From: Callorhinus ursinus
Taxonomy: Eukaryota; Chordata; Mammalia; Carnivora; Otariidae
Direction: 5' to 3'
DNA length: 64,000 nt
Assembly: GCF_003265705.1 (NCBI RefSeq)
Contig: NW_020313044.1
Span: 2,189,223-2,253,222, forward strand
Shown here: piece by piece, positions 1-11,255 of the stretch
Position numbering within the stretch: the stretch's first letter is position 1
Layout of the letters: each line of letters opens with the position of its first letter
Program-made: the position numbers and the translations under genes
Notes under the pieces: generated by a model
Database searches by the model: none
What the model saw: only the letters and a program-made list of their open reading frames with translations
Told to the model about the DNA's origin: nothing

Positions 1-505
1 TATATACACCCTAATGTTTACTGCAGCATAATTTACAATAGCCAAGATACGGACCTAACCCAAGTGTCCATCAACAGATAAATGGATAAGGGAGATGTGG
101 TGTATGTATGTAAAATGGAATATTACTCAGATATAGATGGAGAAGAACGACATCTTGCCATTTGCAACAACATGAATCTAGAGGACATAATGCTAAGTGA
201 AATAAGTCAATCAGAGAAAGGCAAATACCATACGATTTCACTCATATGTGGTATTTAAGAAACAAAACGAACAAAAGAGAGACAAAAAAACAGACTCTTA
301 AATATAGACAACACACTCACAGTTACTAGAGGGGAGGTCGGTGGGGAGGTAGGCAAAACAGGGGAAGGGGATCAAGAGTATACTTATCATGGTGAGTGCT
401 AATATATATATATGTTCAATCACTATATCCTACACCTGAAACTAATATAACACCATATGTTAATTATACTGGAAACAAACAATTTTTAAAAACATTGGTT
501 AAAAA
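1..505 (+). mobile_element. Carnivore L1 LINE, 3' end (cut by window edge)
   Basis: Plus-strand end of L1 ORF2 and its 3' UTR. The classic stretch around 'CAATAGCCAAGATACGG', 'GTGTCCATCAACAGATAAAT' and 'GAAATAAGTCAATCAGAGAAAG' is followed by the G-rich 3' UTR segment (330-372) and the terminal motif 'CTACACCTGAAACTAATATAAC'. The tail degenerates into A-rich sequence near 490-505. The reading frame is broken. Confidence 0.9.
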
Positions 506-1580
506 GCAAGCGTGCAAGATCACATACTACAAGCAGAATGTTACACTTATTCATTCATTCATGCAGTTATCATTTACCAAGCAACTACTACATACCAGCC
601 GCTGTGGTAGGTTCTAAGAATACAAAGAGAAATGTTAACGGCCACAGGGATAGAAAATTTTAGGGAAAGGGTTCAAGATACTAGAAATCTAGAAGAAATG
701 CTGCTCTGTGCTTTCTCCTGCCAAAGGATGGCATGGCCTTGCTGATGCTGAATTTGATTCAAGGATCAAAAAAAGGACGACAATATTAAAAAAAATTCCT
801 TTAAAGGAAGTATATAGCATGAGTTCTCTCAGAACTTGATCAGGTAAACCCTAAGTATTAAAAGGTAATGATGTAGCAAGAATTCAAGTTTTCTCAATTC
901 TGGGAGAACCACAGTGAACTCCAAATTCCACTGACCACTGTGTCTCCACCAGAGAACTAAGGAGCCAGGGAAACAGCATGCTAGACAAGCTGTTCTGTTC
1001 CTGCTGCCCCACTTCAGTAGGGAGTTTCTGTATCTTTGGCTAAAAAAATTAATGGGAACTTAAGTATATGAGTATATGTGCATAACCATCTCCTTCTAAC
1101 CTCAAAAGTAACCAAAATGCTTCAAGGTTAAAAATATATATATGTCCAAAGTAGAGTGGGGAAACCTTTCTCTGGGGAGGCTTCCTGAAGGGGTTCCTGA
1201 CTATGGGGGTCAAATAAGGCAAAAAGTGAGATCCAGACTGGGAAAACAGGGAATCCAAAAGAGAGCTGTGTGTGCAAAGACTCAGACACACAAACGGACA
1301 GGCGACATTCAGGAGGCCAGGAACAAAAGAAGCAGGGAGAAGTGGAAAGGCTATGGAGGCAGCCGAGGACAAGATGAGGTCAACTGGTGGCAAGAACAAC
1401 AAGGAACTGGCAACTTCTATGCTTTTTCTAGGATCGTGGGGCAAGAGGTAACTTCTTCAGCATTAATCTCTGAGTGTGTGACGGCAAGAGGGTGTTTCAC
1501 CTGGGGAGATGCCAAACTAACAAAACAACAGAGTATCTTCCTGGACTAAAGGCTAATAAGTAGGTCATCCTTGATATTCC
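506..1580. other. Intronic DNA, nothing recognised
   Basis: No repeat family, RNA gene or exon was recognised. Short A-runs occur near 770-800. The two overlapping open frames around 1049-1549 on opposite strands show no familiar domain. Confidence 0.5.
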
Positions 1581-1775
1581 CTTTACCTCACCATCCCCCA
1601 TACCCAATGCATCTCTAAAACGTAGTGATTTTTCCTGCTATAATGTCTCTTGAATTCCTTCTGTTCTCCTCACCACTGTTCTTGTCCAAACCATCACCAT
1701 GTCTCTTCTGGACAGTGCCATAGCCTTCCAGCTGGCCTCTCTAATCTACTCTTAGCTCCCGGTCCAACTGTTCTT

Positions 1776-1984
1776 TTTTTTTTTTTTAATTTTTTTTTTA
1801 AAGATTTTATTTATTTATTTGAGAAAGAGAATGAGAGATAGAGAGCATGAGAGGAAAGAGGGTCAGAGGAAGAAGCAGACTCCCTGCTGAGCAGGGAGCC
1901 CGACACGGGACTCGATCCCGGGACTCCAGGATCATGACCTGAGCCGAAGGCAGTTGCTTAACCAACTGAGCCACCCAGGCGCCC
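1776..1984 (-). mobile_element. Can-SINE (tRNA-derived), minus
   Basis: Reads from a T-rich tail and AAAGATTTTATTTATTTATT, through the pyrimidine/purine region, to GAGCCACCCAGGCGCCC at the right end. The left flank GGTCCAACTGTTCTT (1761-1775) recurs only after the adjacent second SINE (2186-2200), so this copy probably inserted into the tail of its neighbour. Confidence 0.92.
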
Positions 1985-2185
1985 TTAATTTTTTTTTTTA
2001 AGATTTTATTTATTTGAGAGAGAGAGAGAATGAGAGACAGAGAGCACGAGAGGGAAGAGGGTCAGAGGGAGAAGCAGACTCCCCGCCGAGCAGGGAGCCC
2101 AATGTGGGACTCGATCCCGGGACTCCGGGGTCATGACCTGAGCCAAAGGCAGTCGCTCAACCAACTGAGCCACCCAGGCGCCCTG
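1985..2185 (-). mobile_element. Can-SINE (tRNA-derived), minus, tandem with previous
   Basis: Second head-to-tail Can-SINE with an internal (GA)n-like stretch and the GAGCCACCCAGGCGCCC end. The flank GGTCCAACTGTTCTT at 2186-2200 is the right member of the TSD shared by the pair. Confidence 0.92.
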
Positions 2186-2745
2186 GGTCCAACTGTTCTT
2201 TACAAAGAACAGTTTTGTTTTGTTTTTTCAAAATACAAATCTTACTATGTCATTACCCTGCTTCAAACCTTTTAAGAGCTTCCGACTTCTCTCACAGTAA
2301 AGATGAAAGTCCTCACAGCGGTCAGTGAGGCCCTTTAGTATCTATCTAGCCCCTGCCCGCCTCTTCAGCCTTGTCCACTCCCCATTCCATGAGACAAGCT
2401 TGTTTACTCCTACCATGGGGCCATTCCACTTGCTGTTCGCTTTGCCCAGAACGCTCTTTCCAACCCCAGCCTCCCTGTCTCCTCATCTTTCCAATCCCAG
2501 CTAACAGTCACTTCCGCTTAGTGGTATCCTCTATTTCTCCACACCAGACCTGGCTCCAGTCTTTCGCAGCACCGTGGACCTTTGCTTTACAGCAGTTACC
2601 ACAATCAGTGGTTACAGTTTAGTTTTTTAATTCATCTGGTAAAAAAAAAAATGGTCACCATTTTATCCCCAGGGCCTATCCCATGGTCTAGTACACAATA
2701 AATCCTCAATAATTATTTGCTGAGTAAAAATGAAAAATGAAAAAG

Positions 2746-3600
2746 AGAAAATCCTAGCTCATCTAGAGGTGTGTGGAAAGGCCAACAAGGATTCCCACTA
2801 GCTCAAGAGGATTCATAATAATTAGTCATGTTAATAGTTTCTTTTGTAGTAAACTAGTAATAGTAATACAAACAACAGTAGCATTTTGAATTTTCAGACT
2901 TTTGATCAAAATTAGAAATGGACAAGGTGAAAAAAAGTATGTGACTCATAGTTTCAAAACATGACAGGTTATACTGTGCCAAAATGGCCAAGGAACAGAC
3001 TAGAATCTTATGTGAATCAATTTATTTTATTTGGGGAAAATTCCAAAATTACTCCCTTCACATAAGCCACCACAGGGGGCAAGAGCAACCACAATAGCAT
3101 TAACTTAAAATACAGGTTACGCTCATTCAAGATACACAAAACCAGCAATGGCAGAGGCAGAGGCAGCAGAAAACAGAATCTTTTAAATGTTTCCACCCCC
3201 TGGGAAGAAGGCCAATTTAGCGTGCAACCTGACCTGTATCCTTCTAGGGCCTCTACAAAGGGACCAGGACACTCAAAGAGCAGAGTGCATGCAAAAAGTC
3301 ACAAGGTACATCCAGGTCAACAGTCAGGGATTGAAAGGTGGAGGGCAAGGGGGAAGGCAGAAAATATGATAATGGATCCAAAAAGGCCCCTCCAAGAGGT
3401 CTGCAAAGCTTACCGTGTCTATGTCCCTACCACTGGCTCTCTGGGGACAAATCATGGCCTGAAAAAACCATCCCTGACAAGAAGAAACACTGTCCAAATT
3501 AAGTAAGGCCATATCATACTTGAATTTTGACTCCCACTGGGAATCTGTCACTGACTCTAATCACAGTCCAAGATCCACATAACAACTCCTGCTTTTCCAA
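2746..3600. other. Intronic DNA, nothing recognised
   Basis: AT-rich first half, with a few GGCAGA units at about 3150-3167. No exon or repeat family recognised. Short overlapping frames here look random. Confidence 0.5.
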
Positions 3601-4010
3601 GGGGGAACATCTGTGGTGGATTGCATTATTGTCACCAATTGTCTTCCCCTTTGCCTGTATCCACACCCTTTGTCAGGTGACCTTACAGCCCCTCCTACCG
3701 TGGTGGAGTACTTTCCTACCCCTTGACTCTGGACTTGGCTTATGACATGCTTCGGCCAGTGGGATGTCAGCAAATGTGCCACAGTGATTTGAAATGTGCT
3801 TGTGCGTTTTGCCCATCTTTTGGAATTCTACCATCACCATCAGAAATGTTCGCTAGCATTCTGGTCTGAGGAGGATGAGACCCATGGAGCAAATGTGGAC
3901 CCCAACTGCAGACTGGAGCTAAGCCCAGCTGAGCCTAGCCATGGTCAACCAGGTCTAGCTGATCTACAGACACATGAGCAAGAAAAAAAGACTGGATTTC
4001 TTTTATAACT
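3601..4010 (+). mobile_element. Probable MaLR (MLT1-like) LTR relic
   Basis: Contains 'GACTCTGGACTTGGCTTATGACATGCTTCGGCCAGTGGGATGT' style text (given in pieces: TTGGCTTATGACATGCTT, CGGCCAGTGGGATGTCAGC), 'CATTCTGGTCTGAGGAGGATGAG' type text, and 'CAGACACATGAGCAAG'. These match a widespread mammalian LTR remembered as MaLR-type. Strongly diverged; the exact subfamily was not assigned. Confidence 0.5.
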
Positions 4011-4559
4011 TTTTACTCTGAACTACTTTTAAACTTACACAAAAACTGCAAAAATAATACAGTTTCCATATATTGCTCACACAGCCTTTCCCAATGTTAA
4101 TAGCATTACCTTAACATAGTAACATAGTCATAGATAATTATCACAACTGGGAAATTAACAATAATGCTAACCAAACTATAAAGATCCTTTTTCAAGCCTT
4201 ACCAGTATTTCCACCATGTCCTTTTTTGTTCCAGGATCCCATATGGCCTTTGGTTGTTATTTCTCCCTAGTCTCCTGTAGTCTGCAAGAATCCCTCAGCT
4301 TTGCCTTGTCTTCCATGATCCTGACATCATTAAGGAATACTGATCAGTTTTTCAGGACTGTCTGGTGTCTTCTCATGATTAAACTGAGGTCATGCATCTT
4401 TGACAGAAGCACCAAGAAAATGATGTAGTGTTCTTCTCAGTGCATCATATCGCAAAGGTTATGGTGTTAATATGTCTTATGACTGGTGATATCGGACTTG
4501 ATCAACTAGTAAAAGTAGTACCTACTGAGCTTTTTCTACTGTAGTAAACAAAAATCAGA

Positions 4560-5230
4560 GCAGACTACCAAACTGAGAAGAATAGCTTGGCAACTTCTTA
4601 ACAACTTAAAGTGAGAGTTACCATATGAACCCAGCAACACCACACCTAGGTGTATACGCAAGAAAATTTAAAAGCATATGTTCACCAAAAACGTGTACAT
4701 GAATGCCTACTGTAGCATTATTTATAATAGCCAAAATGTGGAAATAACCCTAATGTCCATCAACTGATAAATGAAGAAAACATGGTATAAACATATGGTG
4801 GAACATTATTCAACCATTAAAAGAAATGAAATACTGACATATACAACATGGATGAATCTTGGATACATTATGCTCAGTGAAAGAAGGCAGGTAGAAAAAG
4901 TCACGTATCAGACGGTTCCTTTCAAATGAAATTCCAGAAGAGGCAAATCAAAAGACACAGTACATCGTTGGTTGTCAAGAGCTAGGGGGAGGAAGGAATG
5001 GGATGTGACTGCTAATGGGGACGGGGTTTCTTTCTGGGCTGATGAAAATGTTCTGGAATTAGACAGTGCTAGAGCTAGGGGGAGGAAGGAACGGGATGTG
5101 ACTGCTAATGGGGATGGGGTTTCTTTCTGGGCTGATGAAAATGTTCTGGAATTAGACAGTGCTAATTGTTGCAAAGTATTGTGCATATACCAAAAGCCAA
5201 TGAATTGTTAAAAAATTACAAGGGAAATAC
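4560..5230 (+). mobile_element. Old L1 3' end with internal duplication
   Basis: L1 ORF2/3'UTR relic: 'ATTTATAATAGCCAAAATGTGG', 'CTAATGTCCATCAACTGATA', 'ACATTATGCTCAGTGAAAG', then 3' UTR text 'GAGGCAAATCAAAAGACAC' and 'TTGTCAAGAGCTAGGGGGAG'. It interrupts the L1M 5' element around it and carries a 93-bp tandem duplication. Confidence 0.8.
4978..5163 (+). repeat. Two-copy 93-bp tandem duplication
   Basis: 4978-5070 and 5071-5163 are near-identical, with two substitutions seen (AATGGG/AACGGG and GGACGGGG/GGATGGGG). The unit starts GAGCTAGGGGGAGGAAGGA and ends AATTAGACAGTGCT. As 93 is divisible by three, it makes a repetitive open frame on both strands that is not a gene. Confidence 0.97.
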
Positions 5231-5554
5231 TTTGAGATTAAAGAAATCCCTTTTCTCCTCAAACCACACTATTAGGAGAATCCTTCTGCAACAATTACCA
5301 CCATAGTGGTGGTCTAATGGCAATTTTCTACTTCCTTCCTTCCTAATATGTTAATTGAAATTTCAAGTACAGTAAGAAGTAGGGCATAATGAATATATAC
5401 ATCACTTAACTGTTACTTTTTTGTCACATTTGCTTCACCTTCTTGTACTATAAAATGTTACAGACAGAAACATAACACACAAAAAGGAAACATCACAATA
5501 TGTCAGTTCTAAATATTTCCATATGTACCTCTCAAAAAATATAAAGAAAATTTG

Positions 5555-5611
5555 GTACAAAAAAAGAGAGGAAAAGAGAGAGAGAGAAACAAAAAGAGAA
5601 AAGAAATTTCA
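5555..5611 (+). repeat. Purine-rich low-complexity tract
   Basis: A/G-only run with GAGAGAGAGAG and AAAAAGAGAAAAG units inside the L1M element. Confidence 0.8.
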
Positions 5612-6560
5612 TTAAAAAGAGCTCTTAGTCCTCCATCTATTTAATAATTTACTTCAATAATAAATACGGCCTCATGCTTATTTTCTTCTATGAGTTACAA
5701 TTCAATACTATCATTGATTTTGTTGCTCAGTGGTTGCAGCTTGGCCAATTAGGAATTCCTTCAGGTTGGCTCTTGGTCCTTTCCCCCATCATTTTCTTTT
5801 TTCAAGTATTTCCTTACTTTCTGGTTCCATAAGAGGTTACAAGTACATGTTGTATTTTCCTTTCCTTGCCCTGGAATCAACTACTTCTCAAGGAGCCTTA
5901 GTTTCTTTTATTGAAGAAGAGTATTTAGAAACCATGATCTGGGTGCTAGGTACGCTCATTACTACTAGGGTATCATGGCTCTTAGCCCCTGTCAGACAGA
6001 GCTAAGAAGTTTATGTATGTGTATACATTTATATATATGCTCATAAACACATTATCTCTTATTTTGGTATCTATTTTTATATTTATTAAAAACTACAAGT
6101 TTATACTGTTATCTCAGATTACAATCTAACACCACAGAGTTTATTTGTCTTTCCCCTTTCCTTACTTGTAACTTCTTTCTTCAGCAGAGAGAAACTTGGC
6201 TCTTATTATCTGCAATGTATTTTTTATTGTTCAATTCTAGCATGAATATAGTTTCAAAATTGGTAACCCATGCCCCTATGAGAAACGCATTTGCCCAACT
6301 AGATTACAGCATTTACGTGCAGTTCTTTTGTCTCTGACTTCACAGTGTCTAGTCAAGATATCTTTTCACAAAGTCACCTGGGTTAGCTCTTTTCTTCCTT
6401 ACCCCCGTGTAGTATGATTGTTATTCATGTGTAATGCTTAGTTCATTTGTTAGTGTCTGTACTCCACTTTGTGGTTCCTGCTCCTCCACATGCTGATTGG
6501 TTTAACTGTTTATTTGGGGGGCATCTTAAGGGTATGTGAATGATTTCTGGAGTTCTAAGA

Positions 6561-9462
6561 TAGAACTATACAAAAAGAAATTACTGTGGTTTTAAGCCAA
6601 GTTTGGAGGTGGTTTGTTTATTGTGGCAATTCATTCCAATGGTTCTGAAACAAGGAATTTAAAAGTGTCCAATATAAAGAACAGTTCTTTTTTCTGAAAT
6701 TATGTAGTTTTTATCTTTTTAGTGTTAAAATGCCCCTTTATAAAATGAGCGAATGACGATGATGGATGATAGTGGGTTATTTCTACATTAAGGCTCTTAA
6801 CTCAGAAAGTTAAAAAGTTGACCTTTGGTCCCCAAAATTTGCTTTTTAATTTTTTCTTATCCATCAAACACCCACAGTCTGGAAACTCCCCCAGCTATTC
6901 TACCAACCTTCTCCAGGACGTCTGAGAATTATTCTCACTGTACACTTTAAGCAAGAGTATTTTATGGCCTATAAACTGTATCTCAATAGAACTGTTTAAA
7001 AAATACATTTCCTTGGATAAAGCATTACCTTCTCCTTTCAAATCACAGTGAAGATACTGTGCAGCCTGGCTGCCCGGCTTCAGCAGACTCAGGGCCAACT
7101 CAGATGGATGCCATGGTGCTCATTTTTGCCTTGCCATCAGATGCTTCAGCAGTTATCTGGCTTTGGGAGCAGTGCAAAGAATGGCCTGTCCTCTGTAGGC
7201 TCCTGCCTGGAAACTCCCCCTCCTGGAACTCCTAGGCTCTTTCAAGTCATCCCTGGATGCAGTGTCAGGAAATCAAGGGTTACACTGACAGCCTGCTCAG
7301 AAGAGAGCTAACCATGCAACCATGAGCCCTGCAACTCTGCTACCCACTCAGCTATGCCTTTCAAGGCCGGGTGAATTTAGCCAAATTCCTTTTTCTTTCT
7401 GAAAATTCATGCCATGTGCCAAATGAAAAGAATCTACTGTGTCTGTGTTCCCTCATGTGTTAGACTGTTATGAAGAACAAATGAGAAAATACTGTGTCCG
7501 TGTTCTGAAGAAGTTAAAAGTGCTTCAGGAAACACAGCCCCAAAAAGGTAAATGTCAACAAGGATGAAATAATGACATCTTATTTATCAAGTCCTATAGA
7601 TACATGTCAACAAATAAAAAAAAGTCCTGATAATGCTGAGTTTCTGAACCAATTACCTGTGTCTCCAGCTCAGGCTCAACACCAGACACACAGTAGGCCT
7701 CTAGAATGGTCAGCTTGAATGCCCACCCCCTGCCCCTACCCCCCACCCCAGAGCCTAAGGAAGAAGAGGATTATGGAACAGAAAGGAGTGCCACTCACCT
7801 CACTGAGGACCCCAAGCCCCTAACCAGGGCTGGTCAGAGCTGAGACTTTACAGGCCTGGTTGCCATGACTACCACAGCCCTCTCCTCCTGCTTTTTTATT
7901 CAAAACCCCCAAACAAGTCCTGGCAAGATCCCTGCCTCACACAAATGAGCATCTATCCTGTCTCTCAGGCAAAACTTGAACCGAACCACTAACAAAAAAA
8001 TGTGCAGAAACCTCTCTAGAGTGCTGAACCCTGAACCAACGTTTTATGTTATTATATTTTGAAGGGTAACACCAACAGAGACCTTTTTTTTTAAACAGTG
8101 AAACATGCAGTGAACCAGTCTGGATTGTAGTTTTATTTATACATTTCTTAAAAGTACTCAACAATGACAAAATGAGAAAAACATGAAAATATTCTACAAA
8201 CTGATTTTTCACTCTGAGTCACAGAATCTAAGAATCTGGGCGGGGCTGTAGAAGCATTATGTGGCATGGCTTCCCAGGGTGAAAATCCCTCAGAACAAGA
8301 GACTCCACTGTTTTCCTCAGGGAACAGCTACCCAGACAGCTCCCACCACCCTTCAACACTACCCTCCAAAAATCTCATCTGCTGTGACCTATGCAACGTC
8401 TCCCTTCCCAGTCCTCAAGGAGGACAGACAACAGGTGGTCACCAATCTCTTCATACAGAATTCACAAGAGCAGTGTTCTTCAAGGACAAGGACTAGCAAT
8501 GCTACTTAGAAGACTTCCTGTGCTAGAGTCAGAGAGGTACAGGACAAAGGCTCAAAGTAACCATATGTAGGACACAGTAAGCCTCTTTTCATAACTGGCT
8601 TTTCAGCAAGCATTTACTGAGGGTTAGGCAAGAGCCTGGTCTTTTCTAGGCATCCTTTCTACCACAGCTTACTGCATACCCACCGAGGGCCACTTGCTGT
8701 GTTGGCCACTAGGAAAAATGCCACATGAACAAGACCAACTGCTGCCATTGAGGGGTAGGAAATAAATGAGGAAGAACCCCAACTTCTTTGGAGTTTCAAG
8801 TCCAGAGAATGGCTTTCAGAAAGCAAGCAAAGAAATGAACATATTTAGGGGGCCATGAGTAACTCCATTTGAAGCATTTGGAGCTCAGCATATAAAACAG
8901 AGATACAAGAAGCAAGGAGGCTTGTTGAAAAGCTATTATACTTGTCCTAATCACACAAAATAAAGCCTGAACCAGGGGAATGGACAGAATGAGACAGTAG
9001 TAAGGAATGATATTTTAACCAGATAAACTAGGAATCCTATCATGACCATCAATCTTCCTTCCCTCAAAAGCACCAGACCTTTAGGCATATGCAATAATTC
9101 TCCCACCAGCCCCAGGTACCTCTCAGAACCCACAAATTTAAGAAAGCCAGGGATGGAGTGAAGGAGAACAGTGGTGAGGGACAGAGGGGTTACTTTTACC
9201 CACACACCCACAATGGACATTCCATATCTGTTTCCTAGCCTGAATGCCTCTGTTCCTCTTCCATCTCTATCCTTAATGTGTACCAGGTTCCTCTTTAGCT
9301 TGGAATACAACCCAGTAAGTAAGACTAAGAGAAACAACACAACCTCTTAATCAGAGCACTTGGAATGTTGCATCCATGCTGAAAATCTGGTTTTCAATAA
9401 CCCTGTTGATTGTCATAGTCTACCAATTCCTGCCATTTCTTTATTTTTAAAAATATACTCTC
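6561..9462. other. Intronic DNA, mostly unassigned
   Basis: No exon or clear repeat was recognised. It includes a C-rich cluster at 7722-7749 (five runs of 3-6 C, hence G-runs on the SIL1 sense strand). Paired short frames near 8261-8509 look random. Confidence 0.5.
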
Positions 9463-9674
9463 CAAGGCGCCTGGGTGGCTCAGTTGGTTAAGCGTCTAAC
9501 TCTTGGTTTTGGCTCAGGTTGTGATCTTGGGGTCATGGATTAAGCCCCATGTTAGGCTCTGGGCTCAGAGAGGAGTCTGCTTGAGATTCTCTCCTTCTCC
9601 CTCCCCCTCTGCCCCTCCCTTGGCTCACATTCTTTCTCTCTGGAGTAAAAAAATAAAACCTTAAAAAAAAAAAA
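9463..9674 (+). mobile_element. Can-SINE, older subfamily, plus
   Basis: Starts AAGGCGCCTGGGTGGCTCAG and has the 'CTCTTGGTTTTGGCTCAGG' form of the body, a CCCTCCCCCTCTGCCCC stretch and an A-rich tail (AAAAAAATAAAACCTTAAAA). The tail diverges from the AAATAAATAAAATC consensus, so it is an older insertion. Confidence 0.9.
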
Positions 9675-11055
9675 GGTATGCCCCCCAACCAATCCCTACT
9701 CTCTCAACCCTACAAAATCTTGAATATATCCAGACTTCAATCTATTTTCAATTGTGCACCTGTACATGTGTTGGGGGTGAGGAGATGGAGAAAAGCCTCA
9801 AGAAAATTCAGAGAGGAAGGAAATCACCAAGACACTGAAGGCCACACAGTTAGAAATAAACCAAAGCACACCCCTACAGTTTTCCCAGCCCTCTAAACCC
9901 ACCTCGTAATTATTAAGTCAAATAAGACTGCATCTGTAAAAGTCTCAGTGTAATTGATATTAACCATGAGAGACTGGCAATGAGCTTCACTTAATAATGA
10001 GGATTGGGGAAATGCCAATTTGGAAGTGAAGGAGTTAAATGTGCCCATTTCCCAGGGGTCAGGGGCCTTGGATCCACTACTGTTCATTTTCTGGAGGAGA
10101 CTCTTGGGGATCCCAGAGTGCCTGCATTTCCCACCGAGGCACAATTTCATTAGCAGCTCATTAGCAGGAGTGGCAACCATTCCTGACTCTTGTTTTTCAT
10201 ATTATTTATTTGTTAATTGACACTTTGAACACAGGTTGACTGAGAACCAAATGAAAGTGCTAAAACCACTCATTAGTCAAATTTAAAACACAAAGATTAT
10301 TCTAAACATACCCTTTGTTCTCATTTATTTTCCTCAAACAGAAGTCATAATAAGGAGGTTAAAAAAGCAAAGTGCAAAGATATTGTACTTTAATTTTTAA
10401 TCCTTTTTCTCCCCACCCCATCAATCCCCAGGGCTCCTGACATCATAAGTGGCTCTATTTGTTCTCTCTTACAGCACCTGTTACCTCGAGGGCCAAATGT
10501 GGCTCTGTGAATTATTCCAAAACAGTACTAGTGACTCCTGACCTCCACAATTTCCCCAGGGCCTGCTGAAGAAGCCCCTCAGCTTGGATGCTCCCTGCAG
10601 TGGAAAGAGAGGAAATCCACAGGCAGGATTGGAACAAAAATTCCTAGGACAGAATTTCTCTCTAGATCAGCTCTAAAGGATGGAACACTTAAATCTCTCC
10701 CCTTTTGAGGGGGGGAGGCTGTGGGGTTGTGGGGGTCGCATGCAAATCAAAGTGGGAACAGAGGCAGATGGAGAAACAGATACAGTGCACAGAAGGCAGT
10801 CAAGGAAACAACTGGTCCCAAGACCTTCTCCCACCATTGTGGAGGGGACCGCCCTTAAACAGAGGCAACGTGAACAACAATATGAGGTCACCTGAGCCTT
10901 CTTTCACCTATCCAAGTGTGATGACAATCCCAATTTGTTGCCTCTTAACTTAAAATTTGGGATCATCAGTATTAAGAGACCTACTTAACAGTGTGTGCTT
11001 TGCTTTATTCACTTGTACTGCCAACTTCACCAGGAGCTACAGCCCCTAACATCTG
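9675..11055. other. Intronic DNA, possible conserved non-coding core
   Basis: No exon recognised. About 9960-10220 is unbroken by repeats and rich in ATTA/TAAT core motifs (CACTTAATAATGAGGATTGG, TTTCATTAGCAGCTCATTAGC), which suggests, without proving, a conserved regulatory element. A G-rich cluster lies at 10709-10735. Confidence 0.4.
10709..10735 (+). other. G-rich cluster, possible G-quadruplex
   Basis: G-runs of 7, 2, 4 and 5 within 27 bases. The run of 7 can supply two G-triplets, giving the four tracts needed for a quadruplex on the plus strand (antisense to SIL1). Confidence 0.5.
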
Positions 11056-11255
11056 GGGGACCTGGGCAGTGGTCTAGTCCAGTGGTAGAGGGCAGAGAGT
11101 GAGGAAGACCCAGGTTCCAGCTCCAGTTCCACCTCTTAGTACCTCTTACAACTTGGGAAAAGAACCTCTGTGACACATGTACAGAATGGGGCTCAGAGTA
11201 CCCTCTCCATAGAGTTCACTGTGAGGACTAAGAGATAATACATGTGGGATGCTTA
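11056..11255 (-). mobile_element. MIR SINE, minus
   Basis: Reverse-oriented MIR order: 'CAGTGGTAGAGGGCAGAGAG', 'CCCAGGTTCCAGCTCCAG', 'CCACCTCTTAGTACCTCTTA', 'GTACAGAATGGGGCTCAGAG', 'TGAGGACTAAGAGATAATAC'. Confidence 0.7.

Larger units (their letters stand above)
1581..2745 (+). mobile_element. L2 LINE 3' region, interrupted by two SINEs
   Basis: Old L2 relic in two parts (1581-1760 and 2201-2745). It shows L2-type text such as 'CTGGACAGTGCCATAGCC', 'CTTTGCCCAGAACGCTCTTTCC' and the 3' end 'CCCCAGGGCCTATCCC...CACAATAAATCCTCAATAATTATTTGCTGAGT'. Two minus-strand Can-SINEs split it at a 15-bp target duplication. Confidence 0.75.
4011..6560 (+). mobile_element. Old L1M 5'-UTR-type LINE segment, split by an L1 tail
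   Basis: The left part (4011-4550) and right part (5260-6560) follow the order of a mammalian L1M 5' region: 'TTGTTCCAGGATCCCATATG', 'CATCATTAAGGAATACTGAT', then 'TTCAGGTTGGCTCTTGGTCC', 'TTCCTTACTTTCTGGTTCC', 'CTCAAGGAGCCTTAGTTTC', 'CCATGATCTGGGTGCTAGG'. Similar text recurs at 36.8 and 44.9 kb. No open ORF. Confidence 0.7.

Noticed and set aside
3128..3175. GGCAGAGGCAGAGGCAGCAG tandem units as a coding repeat
   Set aside because: Only about three short units in non-coding context.
4972..5211. Open frames with internal amino-acid repeats on both strands
   Set aside because: Produced by the 93-bp tandem duplication within L1 3' sequence, not by a repeat protein.
9463..9674. Possible tRNA gene from the GGCTCAG...GGTT...GAG motifs
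   Set aside because: The A/B-box-like sequence belongs to tRNA-derived Can-SINEs. All copies lack a complete cloverleaf and have SINE tails.
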